In this document: piece after piece, positions 45,303 to 54,814 of the stretch
Layout of the letters: every line of letters starts with the position of its first letter
Position numbering within the stretch: position 1 is the stretch's first letter
NCBI RefSeq assembly: GCF_000154785.2
Contig: NC_015730.1
Span: 1,302,001-1,366,000, forward strand
Length of the DNA: 64,000 nt
Direction of reading: 5' to 3'
Origin: Roseobacter litoralis Och 149
GTDB taxonomy: Bacteria; Pseudomonadota; Alphaproteobacteria; Rhodobacterales; Rhodobacteraceae
Position numbers and translations under genes: made by a program
Notes under the pieces: model-generated
Told to the model about the DNA's origin: nothing
Seen by the model: the letters and a program-made list of their open reading frames with translations, nothing else
Database searches by the model: none

Positions 45303-46334
45303 TCAGGTATAGCGGTACGGACGACCCGCTTTCAACATGTCGGAATTATACTGTTTGAAGATATCCACGACGCGGCGTTTGACGTCGGATTCCGCGGCGA
45401 TCTCTTCCCAGAACTCCAATGCTGCGTTTTCGACGGTGGCCCATTCTTCGTCCGGGATGGTGGTCAGTTCCAGCTTGCTGCCGTTGACGCGCAGGTTCGC
45501 CTCGCCGCCCCAGTACCACCACTGGCGGTAATAATGCGACTGGTCACAGCACACCCGGAACAGCGTTTGCAGGTCTTCGGGCAACTCGTTCCAGCGGTCC
45601 ATATTTGCAAAGAACGACCCGGCCCAGGCACCGGAGATGTTGTTGGTCAGGAAGTAGTTGGTCACATCCGCCCAGCCGACGGTGTAATCCTCGGTGATGC
45701 CGGACCATGCGATGCCATCCAGCTCGCCCGTTTGCATGGCGACCTCGATGTCTTCCCACGGCAGGTTCACAGGGACCACGCCGAACTGCGACATGAAGCG
45801 GCCCGCCGTAGGGAAGGTAAAGACGCGCTTGCCCTTGAGGTCTTCGAGGCTGCGAATGGGGTCTTTGGTCGCGAAATGACACGGGTCCCATGCGCCAGCT
45901 GAAATATGTTTCACACCGACGGCGGAATATTCCTCGTCCCAGATCTCGTTCAGTCCATACTGGTTGAACAGCACCGGCACGTCGAGGCTATAGCGCGACC
46001 CGAACGGGAAATAGCCGCCAAACACCGTAACCTCGGTGGGCGACGCCATGCTGTCGTCATCCGATTGCACAGCGTCGATGGTGCCGCGTTGCAAAGCCTG
46101 GAACAACTCGCCCGTGGGCACGATCTGATCCGCGTAGAAAAGCTCAATCTGCATGCGGTCGCCCGCAATCTTGTTGAACATCTCAATTGCGGGGTCAATC
46201 ACATGCTCTGCCAGTGCCGCACCGGCATAGGTCTGCATGCGCCATGTTATGGTGCTTTGTGCCAGCGCGGGTGTCGCCAGCGCCGCCGGGGCGGCCACGG
46301 CGGCCCCTTGGATAAACTTACGTCTCGTTGTCAT
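45303..46334 (-). CDS. TRAP transporter substrate-binding protein (DctP/TakP-type) with Tat leader
   Basis: Periplasmic binding protein of a TRAP transporter, 343 residues. The leader has a twin-arginine motif (TTRRKFIQGA) and cleaves near ALAQS. The body has the SBP features of the TakP-like branch (QTYAGAALAEHV, AGAWDPCHFATKDPI, YHYYRQWWYWGG-like end QSHYYRQWWYWGG). The ATG at 46334 is better than the GTG at 46340 because AAGGAG stands about 7 bases before it. The permease genes follow upstream in coordinates. Substrate unknown; amine-derived acid or amino alcohol is a guess. Confidence 0.91.
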   Translation of the reverse strand: MTTRRKFIQGAAVAAPAALATPALAQSTITWRMQTYAGAALAEHVIDPAIEMFNKIAGDRMQIELFYADQIVPTGELFQALQRGTIDAVQSDDDSMASPTEVTVFGGYFPFGSRYSLDVPVLFNQYGLNEIWDEEYSAVGVKHISAGAWDPCHFATKDPIRSLEDLKGKRVFTFPTAGRFMSQFGVVPVNLPWEDIEVAMQTGELDGIAWSGITEDYTVGWADVTNYFLTNNISGAWAGSFFANMDRWNELPEDLQTLFRVCCDQSHYYRQWWYWGGEANLRVNGSKLELTTIPDEEWATVENAALEFWEEIAAESDVKRRVVDIFKQYNSDMLKAGRPYRYT

Positions 46335-46381
46335 CTTCACTCTCCTTATTGGGTTATGTCAGGTTATCCTGATCTTGCTTT

Positions 46382-47707
46382 TCATTTTCCGTAAACGGTT
46401 TCGGGCAACCAAAGGGCAAGGCCCGGAAACACCATCACCAGGGCAAGGGCCACCACCATGACCATCACAAAGGGCGTGATGGAGGCATAGATGTCGCGGA
46501 GCGTAATCTCAGGCGGTGCCATGGCACGCATTAAAAATAGGTTATAGCCAAAGGGCGGCGTCATGTAAGCGATCTGTGTGGTGATCGTATAGAGGATACC
46601 ATACCAGATCAGATCAAACCCCAATTCGCCCACCAGCGGCACATAAAGCGGGGCGACAATCACCAGCATGGCCGTATCATCCAGAAACGTGCCCATCAGG
46701 ATAAAGCTCAGCTGCATCAGAATGAGGATCGTCCAGGGGCTGAGGCTGAGTTGCTCTGTGAAGAGACTCTCGATGGCTTTGACAGCGCCGAGGCCGTCAA
46801 ACACCGCGCCAAAGGCAAGGGCCGCGAGGATGATCCACATGAACATACAGGTGATGCCAAGGGTATTGCGCACCGAGTTCTCGAACACTTCCCGGGTCAT
46901 GCGGCCCTTGGACACAGCGGCGAAAAAGGCGGCCAGCGCGCCGATGGCCGAGCTTTCGACCAGCGAGGTCCAGCCGTTTACAAAAGGCACCATCATGACG
47001 GCAAAGATCGTGAGCGGCAGCAGGCCTGCGCGCAAGAGCGCCATCTTTTCCGCGCGGGGCATGTCGCGATCCTCGGCGCTGAGGGCAGGGCCCAAGGCGG
47101 GGTTCAACCGACAGCGCAGTGCAATGTAGATCACAAACATCGCTGCCATCATCAGCCCCGGAATGACCCCCGCCAGCCATAACTGCCCCACAGGTTGACG
47201 CGCGATCATGGCATAAAGGACCAGCACAACGGACGGGGGCACCAGGATCCCTAAGGAGGACCCCGCCTGTATCACGCCCGTCACCATCCGCTTGTCATAC
47301 CCCCGTTTCAGCAACTCAGGCAGGGCGATCGTCGCCCCGATGGCCATGCCTGCAACGCTCAAACCGTTCATGGCGGAAATCAGAACCATCAACCCGATGG
47401 TCCCGATGGCAAGCCCGCCCCGCACGCCGCCCATCCAGACGTGGAACATCCGGTAGAGATCATCGGCGATCTTGCTCTCTGACAGCACATAGCCCATGAA
47501 AATGAACATCGGCAGGGTCAGCAGCGGATACCACTTCATCAGCTTCATCGCGGCAGCAAAACCAAGATCATACCCGCCCCGGTCCCCCCAAAGGAGCAAG
47601 GCGGCAATCACCGCAACAAACCCAATCGCGCCAAAGACCCGCTGACCCGTCAGCAGCATCAGCATCATGGTCGAAAACATCAGCGTGGCGATCAATTCAT
47701 AAGGCAT
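46382..47707 (-). CDS. TRAP transporter large permease (DctM)
   Basis: Sodium-coupled large membrane subunit of the TRAP transporter, 441 residues with about twelve helices. Characteristic segments include LPMFIFMGYVLSESKIADD, LGILVPPSVVLVLYAMIA and FDLIWYGILYTITTQIAYMTPPFGYNLF. Its ATG overlaps the small permease stop by one base (TAATG). Confidence 0.94.
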   Translation of the reverse strand: MPYELIATLMFSTMMLMLLTGQRVFGAIGFVAVIAALLLWGDRGGYDLGFAAAMKLMKWYPLLTLPMFIFMGYVLSESKIADDLYRMFHVWMGGVRGGLAIGTIGLMVLISAMNGLSVAGMAIGATIALPELLKRGYDKRMVTGVIQAGSSLGILVPPSVVLVLYAMIARQPVGQLWLAGVIPGLMMAAMFVIYIALRCRLNPALGPALSAEDRDMPRAEKMALLRAGLLPLTIFAVMMVPFVNGWTSLVESSAIGALAAFFAAVSKGRMTREVFENSVRNTLGITCMFMWIILAALAFGAVFDGLGAVKAIESLFTEQLSLSPWTILILMQLSFILMGTFLDDTAMLVIVAPLYVPLVGELGFDLIWYGILYTITTQIAYMTPPFGYNLFLMRAMAPPEITLRDIYASITPFVMVMVVALALVMVFPGLALWLPETVYGK

Positions 47708-48276
47708 TAGATGGTCTGACCTTTCAGACGCAGCACGTCCTTGAACAGCTCAGAGACGCATTGCAGCAGCATCAGGAAAAACCCCACGATCATCACCGCC
47801 TTGATCGGCCACATATAGGGTCGCCAGGCCGACGATGATCGTTCCATCCGGCCGACTTCCTCGGTGCCGATCACGACGCCAAACAGATAGGAAAACGGCG
47901 CGTCTTTCCAATAGCCCAGTGAATAGGCCGTGGAACTGACCGCGCCATAAAGCAACACGCTGAGGTAAAAGATCAGGAAACACACGGTTATCAGGTCAAA
48001 CCACGCTTTGCGCCGGATCGACCATTCACTATAAAGCAGGTCCATCCGCACATTCGCCCCCAGTTGGATCGAATAGGGCCCGCCTAGGACATAATAGCCG
48101 ACCATCACGAACTGCGCCATTTCCAGCGTCCAGAGCGTGGGCAGAAAGAACGTCTTGCTGACCGAAGACCACAGCAGGATCGCCATCAACACGAATATCC
48201 CGTACATCGCCACGCGCCCAAGGCGATAGTTGACCGCATCAACGCCGCGAATATATCCCCGCATCAGACCCTGCAT
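47707..48276 (-). CDS. TRAP transporter small permease (DctQ)
   Basis: Small membrane subunit of the TRAP transporter, 189 residues with four helices; the MVGYYVLGGPYSIQLGANVRMDLLY region matches DctQ proteins. I use the ATG at 48276; the upstream in-frame extension runs into the N-formylglutamate amidohydrolase gene, which already overlaps this gene by 13 bases. The last helix is near the C-terminus. Confidence 0.9.
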   Translation of the reverse strand: MQGLMRGYIRGVDAVNYRLGRVAMYGIFVLMAILLWSSVSKTFFLPTLWTLEMAQFVMVGYYVLGGPYSIQLGANVRMDLLYSEWSIRRKAWFDLITVCFLIFYLSVLLYGAVSSTAYSLGYWKDAPFSYLFGVVIGTEEVGRMERSSSAWRPYMWPIKAVMIVGFFLMLLQCVSELFKDVLRLKGQTI

Positions 48277-49028
48277 GAGATGTCCTTGCTTTGCGTGACT
48301 GCGTCCGCGACCCAACGTGACATCTGTATCGCCAAAGAGGTCTGCGCGTCCGCTGTTTCGATCAGATCGTTGCGAATTTCGATCATCACATTGCGGCGGC
48401 CCTGCGGCAGCGCGTGTTCTTTCAAGGTATGTGTGACTCCATCGGCAGGCCCGTAAGGATCATTGCGCCGGGTCACAAACGTGCCGGTTTCGACCTCCAA
48501 CATCGCGTCGGCAAGCCGTGTATCCTGATCATACAGGATGCCGACCTCAACCTCTCTTTGGATGCCTTGGTAGATCGGGGTGAAACTGTGGATCGTCACC
48601 ACAACGGGATCAGGCTTTGTGGACAAAACCTGCTTCAGCCGGTCATGAAAGGGGGTGTAGTATCTGGCCACCCGGGTTTCGCGGTCATTTCGTGTCAGTT
48701 TTTTGTTGCCGGGGATGTCGAAAACTTCGCTACGCTCCGGCATGGCGCTGGGCGCATCGGGCGGGCGGTTGCAGTCATAGACCAGCCGCGACACCTTTGA
48801 CGCCACCAATGGTGCGTCTAATTGCCGGGCCATTTCACAGGCCACGGCCTTGGCACCGGGGTCCCAGGCCGCATGGCTGTGCCGCGCCTCGGCGGACAGG
48901 CCAAGATCATTGAGCGCAGTCGGAATGAACGCACTGGCATGTTCGCAAACCAACACAATATCCGAAGCGCCCGAGGCATTCAGCACCTCGACCACCGCGT
49001 CATTGTTCATCTGTTGCGTCTGATTCAT
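48264..49028 (-). CDS. N-formylglutamate amidohydrolase family protein
   Basis: A 254-residue member of the FGase (HutG-like) zinc amidohydrolase family. Motifs are LVCEHASAFIP, HAAWDPGA, SRLVYDCNRP, and TIHSFTPIYQG near the active site. HutG-type enzymes cut N-formylglutamate to formate and glutamate, but no other histidine-degradation genes lie here. In this island an amide-hydrolase role on gamma-glutamyl compounds is possible (inference). It overlaps the TRAP small permease start by 13 bases and is divergent from the RpiR regulator. Confidence 0.88.
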   Translation of the reverse strand: MNQTQQMNNDAVVEVLNASGASDIVLVCEHASAFIPTALNDLGLSAEARHSHAAWDPGAKAVACEMARQLDAPLVASKVSRLVYDCNRPPDAPSAMPERSEVFDIPGNKKLTRNDRETRVARYYTPFHDRLKQVLSTKPDPVVVTIHSFTPIYQGIQREVEVGILYDQDTRLADAMLEVETGTFVTRRNDPYGPADGVTHTLKEHALPQGRRNVMIEIRNDLIETADAQTSLAIQMSRWVADAVTQSKDISCRV

Positions 49029-49081
49029 CTACACCCCTGTTCGATAAAGTGCTTGCCACAGCGAAGATATGTCAACAAAAT

Positions 49082-49099
49082 TGTGAAAAAAATATCACA
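49082..49099. promoter_or_regulatory. candidate regulator binding site (TGTGA-N8-TCACA)
   Basis: TGTGA at 49082-49086 and TCACA at 49095-49099 form an inverted repeat in the divergent gap between the amidohydrolase and the RpiR gene. The second half-palindrome TTGTGAACAA lies at 49121-49130. Both share the TTGTGA core, which fits two operator copies for the adjacent RpiR-type regulator; this is inference. Confidence 0.45.
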
Positions 49100-49120
49100 G
49101 TCGTGCCGCTGCTGGTAATT

Positions 49121-49130
49121 TTGTGAACAA
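49121..49130. promoter_or_regulatory. second TTGTGA-type half-palindrome
   Basis: TTGTGAACAA has TTGT/ACAA symmetry and lies 13 bases before the RpiR ATG, right before the GGAGGGG ribosome site. It would be placed to block translation or transcription start if bound. Confidence 0.35.
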
Positions 49131-49143
49131 TTTGGAGGGGCGT

Positions 49144-50016
49144 ATGGCAGAAGCCGCGCAGACCATATCGGATCGTATCCAGCAAAAGCTGGAAGACCTC
49201 ACGCGTGCCGAGCGGCAGTTGGCCCTCTCGATTCTCGAAAATTACCCGGCCTCTGGTCTTGGTCCTTTGACCGCGCTGGCCAAGGATGCCAATGTGTCGG
49301 TGCCGACGGTGGCGCGGATGGTGCAAAAGCTGGGGTACAAAGGCTACCCCGACTTTCAGGCCGAACTGCGCGAGGAATTGCGCGCCAAGGTCAAAAGCCC
49401 CATCGCCAAGCATGAAACATGGGCGGAGGCTGCGCCCTCGGGTCATATCCTCAACCGTTTTACCGATGCGGTGATCGACAACATCCGTCATACGCTGGGC
49501 CACATTGATCCGGCAGGCTTTGATGAGGCCTGTGCGCTGGTCGCCGATCCCGCGCGGCATCTCTATATCGTGGGGGGGCGGATCACGCATACAATGGCGG
49601 AATATCTTTTTCTGCACATGCAGGTGATCCGCCCGAACCTGACGCATGTGCAGTCCACATCAAACAGCTGGCCGCACTATTTGTTGAATGCGGGCAAGGG
49701 GGATGTCTTTGTGATCTTTGACGTGCGGCGCTATGAAAACAACACGCTGAAACTGGCGGAACTGGCCCATGCGCGCGGCGCGCGGATCGTGCTCTTTACC
49801 GATCAGTGGCGATCGCCGGTGCATCCGCTGGCCGATATCACGCTCAGCAGTCGTATCGTTGTGCCCTCGGCGTGGGATTCAGCCGCCACCACATTACTGT
49901 TGGTCGAAACGATGATTGCCGCCGTGCAGGGGCTGCATTGGGACGAGACCAAAGAGCGCATGCAAGAGCTGGAAGACATCTTTGACAGCACCAAGCTGTT
50001 CCGAAAATTTACCTGA
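49144..50016 (+). CDS. MurR/RpiR family transcriptional regulator
   Basis: A 290-residue regulator. The N-terminal helix-turn-helix (about 10-80; GPLTALAKDANVSVPTVARMVQKLGYKGYPDFQ) is typical of RpiR proteins, followed by a sugar-isomerase (SIS) domain (about 120-250) that binds a phosphosugar-like effector. The SIS part includes LYIVGGRITHTMAEYL and DVRRYENNTL. I use the ATG at 49144 because GGAGGGG is 4 bases upstream. It is the likely local regulator of the catabolic island, which lies on both sides. The effector is unknown. Confidence 0.93.
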   Translation: MAEAAQTISDRIQQKLEDLTRAERQLALSILENYPASGLGPLTALAKDANVSVPTVARMVQKLGYKGYPDFQAELREELRAKVKSPIAKHETWAEAAPSGHILNRFTDAVIDNIRHTLGHIDPAGFDEACALVADPARHLYIVGGRITHTMAEYLFLHMQVIRPNLTHVQSTSNSWPHYLLNAGKGDVFVIFDVRRYENNTLKLAELAHARGARIVLFTDQWRSPVHPLADITLSSRIVVPSAWDSAATTLLLVETMIAAVQGLHWDETKERMQELEDIFDSTKLFRKFT

Positions 50017-50026
50017 CGCTGCGGGA

Positions 50027-51622
50027 TTAAAAGCCAATGGCGCAGCCGTCTTTGCGTGGGTCGGAGCCGGCGACATACCCGCGCCCCGGCTGGCGGTGAA
50101 TGAGCTGCGCGCCGCCAAAACCAAAGGCATTGTCCGGGGTTTCCAGCGTGATGTCATGCCCCATCGCGCGCAGGGTCGAAATCGTATCGGGGGCCATGGT
50201 CGTTTCGCATGCGACGCCGAGACCTTGCGTCACGCGCCAGCGGGGGGCATCCACCGCCATCTGTGGGTCCTGACCCCAGAGTTGCGTACGCAACACCATC
50301 TGAACATGCCCTTGCGCCTGCATGGGGCCCCCCATGACCCCAAAGCTCATCAGGGGCGCGCCGTCGCGCATGAGGAAGCCGGGGATAATCGTATGAAACG
50401 GGCGTTTGCCGGGGGCGATGTGATTTTGATGTGATGGGTCAAGAGAAAACCCGAAACCCCTGTTTTGCATTGATATTCCGGTATTCGGCACAACCACGCC
50501 GGACCCAAAACCCATATAATTAGATTGAATGAATGAAACCATCATCCCACTTGCATCTGCTGCGCTCAGATACACGGTGCCGCCGCGTTTCGGCGCGCCT
50601 GATTTAAAGTCGCTTGCGGTGTTCACATTGATTTCCGCCGCCCGCGTTGCGAGATACGCATCGTCCAGCAAGTCCTGTGCGGTGACGGATGTCATGTGAT
50701 CCGCATCCGCCACGAAGCCTTCGGCGTCGCGCAGGGCAAGTTTCATGGCCTCAACCTGTAAATGGAAAGCCTGCGCGCTGTCAGGGTCAAGGTCACGGAT
50801 GTTGGTCTGGGACAGGATACCCAAGCCCATAAGCGCCGCGATGCCCTGACCGTTTGGCGGGATTTCATGCAGCGTTACCGCGTCAAAATCGCGCGCGATT
50901 GTGCCGCACCAATCTGCCTTGTGCGCCGCCAGATCCGCCGCCGTCAGCGCGCCGCCATGGGCCTGCGCATGCGCCGCGATTTCCTCGGCCAGCACACCTT
51001 CATAGAACGCTTTCCCCTTGGTTTCGGCGATCAGTCGCAATGAACGGGCGTGACCGGCACTTTGGAAATAATCGCCTGCGCGCGGGGCGCGGCCACCGGG
51101 AAGGAAAGCATCGGCAAAGCCGGGCTGAGCGGCCAGTTGCTCTGCCGCGCGCTGCCATAATTTTGCAATGACGGGCGAGACAGGAAATCCGTGTTCCGCA
51201 TAGCGGATCGCTGGTTCAAACAAGGCCGGAAAGGGCAATTTGCCAAAGCGGTCCGACAGCGCAACCCAGGCCGACACCGCCCCCGGTACAGTGACAGAGC
51301 CCCAGCCGTGCATCGGTATCTGATCAAGCCCGGCAAACCGCTCAGGTGTATAATCGGCCGGCGCACGGCCGGATGCGTTTAACCCATGCAAGTCCTGCCC
51401 ATCCCACAAAATGGCAAAGGCATCTGAGCCGATGCCATTGCCTGTTGGCTCAACGACGGTCAGCGCAATCGCGGTGGCAAGGGCGGCATCCACCGCATTT
51501 CCGCCCTGCGCCATCATGGACACCCCGGCTTGCGTGGCCAAAGGATGCGAGGATGACACGATGTTATCTGCCGCAACAGCAGAGCGTCGCGAGGGATAGG
51601 GGTGATGTGCGCTGAGTTCCAT
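50027..51622 (-). CDS. gamma-glutamyltransferase family hydrolase
   Basis: A 531-residue Ntn-hydrolase of the GGT family. The precursor would self-cleave before the threonine in GGTVYLSAAD, which becomes the nucleophile. Other family blocks are YMGFGSGVVVPNTGISMQNRG and GKRPFHTIIPGFL. There is no export signal, so it probably acts in the cytoplasm, unlike secreted Ggt. It is convergent with the RpiR gene, 10 bases apart. In this island it could release the free product from gamma-glutamyl intermediates; a role like that is known for IpuF of the isopropylamine pathway. Confidence 0.9.
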   Translation of the reverse strand: MELSAHHPYPSRRSAVAADNIVSSSHPLATQAGVSMMAQGGNAVDAALATAIALTVVEPTGNGIGSDAFAILWDGQDLHGLNASGRAPADYTPERFAGLDQIPMHGWGSVTVPGAVSAWVALSDRFGKLPFPALFEPAIRYAEHGFPVSPVIAKLWQRAAEQLAAQPGFADAFLPGGRAPRAGDYFQSAGHARSLRLIAETKGKAFYEGVLAEEIAAHAQAHGGALTAADLAAHKADWCGTIARDFDAVTLHEIPPNGQGIAALMGLGILSQTNIRDLDPDSAQAFHLQVEAMKLALRDAEGFVADADHMTSVTAQDLLDDAYLATRAAEINVNTASDFKSGAPKRGGTVYLSAADASGMMVSFIQSNYMGFGSGVVVPNTGISMQNRGFGFSLDPSHQNHIAPGKRPFHTIIPGFLMRDGAPLMSFGVMGGPMQAQGHVQMVLRTQLWGQDPQMAVDAPRWRVTQGLGVACETTMAPDTISTLRAMGHDITLETPDNAFGFGGAQLIHRQPGRGYVAGSDPRKDGCAIGF

Positions 51623-51738
51623 GGGGTGGTCTGTCCTGCGTGTTGGTCATTGTACCAAGGTCTGTGGCCTGACGCGCGCGGAGTCAATCGGGGTGGTTGT
51701 GTTTCCAGTGATGCCGTGCTGGTCTTGAATGGCCCTGT

Positions 51739-53184
51739 CTAAAGCGCCAGCCCCAGTATACCGTCAACATCCGCATGGGTTTCAAGATGCGTCGCCAGAG
51801 CGTCAAGGGTGGTTTCAACCGTCGCCGTGTAGGATGCGTTCTGCGTCACATCGAACTGTGCAAGCCATTGCGCCCTGAACGCATCATCCGTGAACATACC
51901 GTGCAGATAGGTGCCCATGACCCGCGCGTTCTGACTGATCGCACCATCGGGTTTCCCGTCAACATAAGCAAAGGGGCGGGCGCAGTCGGGCCCTTCTGTG
52001 CGGCCAACGTGAATTTCATAGGCGGGGAACATCGCGCCGCTCTGCGCGTGTTTCGCTGTGATCCGGGCGACCCGTTTTTGCGGCGTCATGACCGTGGTGA
52101 TGTCCAGAAACCCCAAACCCTCCGTCGTGCCGGGGGGGCCTTCTATGCCATCAGGGTCGACAATGGACTGCCCCAGCATCTGATACCCGCCGCACAAGCC
52201 CAGCACATGGCCGCCACGGCGCAGATGCGCGGCCAGATCAATGTCCCATCCTTGCGCACGCAGGAAGGCCAGATCACCCCGCGTTGATTTGCTGCCCGGC
52301 AAGATCACGATATCCGCATCCGCAGGCAAAACCTCACCGGCGCGCAGCATGGTCATCTGTACGTCCGGTTCATGGCTCAGCGGGTCCAAGTCATCGAAAT
52401 TTGCGATGCGAGACAGGTGCAGACACACGATGTGTAGGCCGTCTTTGCGAGTTGGCGTTTTGATATCATAGGCGTCTTCAGCCGGGAGCTTCCAGGCATC
52501 AGCAAACCACGGCAGCACGCCAAAGCCGGGCCAGCCAGTATGGTTTTTTATGATCTCATAGCCTTCATCAAAAAGTTTCGGATCGCCGCGAAACTTGTTG
52601 ATAAAAAACCCTTTTATCATTCCTGCGTCAGCGCGCGATATCACTGCTTGCGTACCTACCACCTGCGCGATCACACCGCCTCGGTTGATGTCTCCACAAA
52701 GCAGCACGGGAACCTGCGCCGCCTCAGAAAAGCCCATATTGGCGATATCATTGCTGCGCAGATTCACCTCTGCCGGGCTGCCCGCGCCTTCGACGATGAT
52801 CAGATCATATTGCGCCTTGAGCCGGTTGAAGCTGTCGAGCACAGGGCCGAGCAATTTCGGTTTCAGCTTTGCATAATCGCCCGCCGCAACGGAGGTCATG
52901 CGCTGGCCCTGAACAATCACCTGCGAGCCGGTTTCGGTTTCAGGCTTGAGCAGGATCGGGTTCATGTCCACCGTCGGGTCAAGCCCGCAGGCAAAAGCCT
53001 GCAAAGCCTGCGCGCGGCCGATCTCGCCCCCGTCTGTCGTGGCTGCTGCGTTGTTGGACATGTTTTGCGGCTTGAACGGCGCGACAGATATTCCGCGACG
53101 CTTGGCGGCGCGGCAAAGCCCTGCCACCAAAAGCGACTTGCCTACATCAGAGCCTGTGCCCTGCAGCATGATCGCGCGACCCAT
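51739..53184 (-). CDS. cobQ: cobyric acid synthase
   Basis: Amidates four side chains of adenosylcobyrinate diamide with glutamine. The 481-residue protein has an N-terminal DTBS-like ATPase part ([18 protein letters not shown]) and a C-terminal class I glutaminase-like domain, with the nucleophile in [11 protein letters not shown] and the histidine end in [11 protein letters not shown]. The ATG at 53184 fits conserved starts; the frame is open to 53229. cobO is 10 bases upstream on the same strand. Confidence 0.97.
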   Translation of the reverse strand: MGRAIMLQGTGSDVGKSLLVAGLCRAAKRRGISVAPFKPQNMSNNAAATTDGGEIGRAQALQAFACGLDPTVDMNPILLKPETETGSQVIVQGQRMTSVAAGDYAKLKPKLLGPVLDSFNRLKAQYDLIIVEGAGSPAEVNLRSNDIANMGFSEAAQVPVLLCGDINRGGVIAQVVGTQAVISRADAGMIKGFFINKFRGDPKLFDEGYEIIKNHTGWPGFGVLPWFADAWKLPAEDAYDIKTPTRKDGLHIVCLHLSRIANFDDLDPLSHEPDVQMTMLRAGEVLPADADIVILPGSKSTRGDLAFLRAQGWDIDLAAHLRRGGHVLGLCGGYQMLGQSIVDPDGIEGPPGTTEGLGFLDITTVMTPQKRVARITAKHAQSGAMFPAYEIHVGRTEGPDCARPFAYVDGKPDGAISQNARVMGTYLHGMFTDDAFRAQWLAQFDVTQNASYTATVETTLDALATHLETHADVDGILGLAL

Positions 53185-53194
53185 GCGCGTTCCC

Positions 53195-53803
53195 CTAGAA
53201 CTCGATGCCTTTTTGGGCAACGACACCATCTTTGAAAGGGTGTTTCACCAAAGTCATCTCGGTCACGAGATCTGCGGCCTCAATCAGTTCAGGCTTGGCA
53301 TTGCGCCCGGTCAGGCAGACGTGGGTCATGTGAGGCTTTTGCGTCAGCAGGAAATCGACCACCTCGTCGATGTTCAGATAGTCATAGCGCAGCGCGATGT
53401 TTATCTCATCCAGCAGCACGAATTGAATGTCGGGATCGAGGATTTGTTCTTTCGCGATCCGCCAGCCATTTTCCGCCGCCGCAATGTCGCGCGCACGGTC
53501 CTGTGTTTCCCATGTAAAGCCTTCGCCGGAAACGAAAAACCGGCATTCATCCGCATAATTGTCACGCAGGAACGACTTCTCGCCCGTGTCCCAGTTGCCC
53601 TTGATGAACTGGACCACGGCGCAGGGAATCTTGTGCGAAATACAGCGCATGATCATCCCGAAACCAGACGATGATTTCCCTTTGCCCTTCCCGGTATGCA
53701 CCATGATGAGACCCTTTTGTTCGGTCTTTTGCTCCATCATCTTGTCGCGTGCCGCTTTGATCTTACGCATCTTGGCGTTGTGACGTTCGTTTTCTTCAGA
53801 CAT
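53195..53803 (-). CDS. cobO: cob(I)yrinic acid a,c-diamide adenosyltransferase
   Basis: Adenosylates cobalamin precursors from ATP. The 202-residue protein (CobO/BtuR type) has the P-loop [11 protein letters not shown], the [11 protein letters not shown] and [12 protein letters not shown] segments typical of the family. I use the ATG at 53803; the frame extends to 53869 without conservation. The gene lies before cobQ in the same run. I see no cobalamin riboswitch in the 197-base upstream gap. Confidence 0.96.
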   Translation of the reverse strand: MSEENERHNAKMRKIKAARDKMMEQKTEQKGLIMVHTGKGKGKSSSGFGMIMRCISHKIPCAVVQFIKGNWDTGEKSFLRDNYADECRFFVSGEGFTWETQDRARDIAAAENGWRIAKEQILDPDIQFVLLDEINIALRYDYLNIDEVVDFLLTQKPHMTHVCLTGRNAKPELIEAADLVTEMTLVKHPFKDGVVAQKGIEF

Positions 53804-54000
53804 GCTGAAATTCCCCGTGCTGGTGTTGGCGCAGTTAGTGCATTCCCACTGAGCAGCGTCAACCACCACCGGATCGAATTCGCAGCACCGGGCGGGATAA
53901 TTCCGATGTCGGCCGCTCCGTCATGTCTTGCCCCTTGCGCGACACCATGAGGGCCGCAATAAAAGTACCAAGCATCACAACCAAGTGGGGAGAAGTCGAA

Positions 54001-54810
54001 ATGCATAAGGTCCTGGCCATTTCCATCATTGCGTCAATGATTGCCGTGGGCGGCGCGCAGGCGCAAAGCTGCCACGAGGGCAAGACCATCAGCGCGGGCA
54101 AGCTGACCATCGCCACCGGCAACCCGGCCTATTACCCTTGGGTGCTGGATGATGCACCGGAAAGCGGGCAGGGGTTCGAGGCGGCAGTGGCCTATGCGCT
54201 GGCGGGCAAGATGGGGTTTATGCAGGGCGACGTGATCTGGACCCGCACGTCATTTGATCAGGCGATCCAGCCGGGGGCAAAAGACTTCGATCTGAACATG
54301 CAGCAGTTTTCCATCACGGAACAGCGCGATAAAGTCGTGGATTTTTCACTGCCTTACTACACCGCACCGATGGCAGTGCTGGTGCGTGGCGCGGACGGGC
54401 TGACCGCTGATATGGCAACATTGAAACGGTTGAAATGGGGTGTCGTCGCGACCACGACCGCGCTGCCGGTGGTCATGGAAAAGATCGCGCCTGAAAGCCC
54501 TCCGCTGATTTATGACGACAATGTCAATGTGGTCGAGGCCATGAAAGCGGGTCAGATAGATGCAGCACTCTTTGATCTGCCCACCGCGCTTTATCTGGGG
54601 GCGGTTGTGTTGGAGGGTGGGCAAGTGCTTGGCCAGTTTACCGCGGATGAAACCAAGAACCCTGATCATTTCGGCGCGCTTATGACCGAAGGCAATCCGC
54701 TGAAGGAATGTGTTGATGCGGCACTTACGGAGATGAAGGCCGATGGCAGCCTTGCCGCTATCGAGGCGCAATGGTTGCAGGAAGCGACCGGTGTGCCACT
54801 GATCCAGTGA
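54001..54810 (+). CDS. polar amino-acid ABC transporter substrate-binding protein
   Basis: A 269-residue periplasmic protein of the bacterial solute-binding family 3. The signal peptide ends near GGAQAQ, and family features are LTIATGNPAYYPWV, DFDLNMQQFSITEQR and VVDFSLPYYTAPMAV. The ATG at 54001 has a good site (GGGGAG). It heads an operon with a permease and an ATPase. Ligand likely a polar amino acid or opine; not shown by sequence. Confidence 0.9.
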   Translation: MHKVLAISIIASMIAVGGAQAQSCHEGKTISAGKLTIATGNPAYYPWVLDDAPESGQGFEAAVAYALAGKMGFMQGDVIWTRTSFDQAIQPGAKDFDLNMQQFSITEQRDKVVDFSLPYYTAPMAVLVRGADGLTADMATLKRLKWGVVATTTALPVVMEKIAPESPPLIYDDNVNVVEAMKAGQIDAALFDLPTALYLGAVVLEGGQVLGQFTADETKNPDHFGALMTEGNPLKECVDAALTEMKADGSLAAIEAQWLQEATGVPLIQ

Positions 54811-54814
54811 GCCG

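Noticed and set aside
53804..54000. Cobalamin riboswitch upstream of cobO
   Set aside because: I looked for the B12-box and GCCACTG-type elements and did not find them; the gap seems a plain divergent promoter region.
53859..54122. 87-codon minus-strand frame upstream of cobO
   Set aside because: Its first half is antisense to the ABC binding-protein start; the rest is short and without recognisable conservation, so a real small gene cannot be supported.
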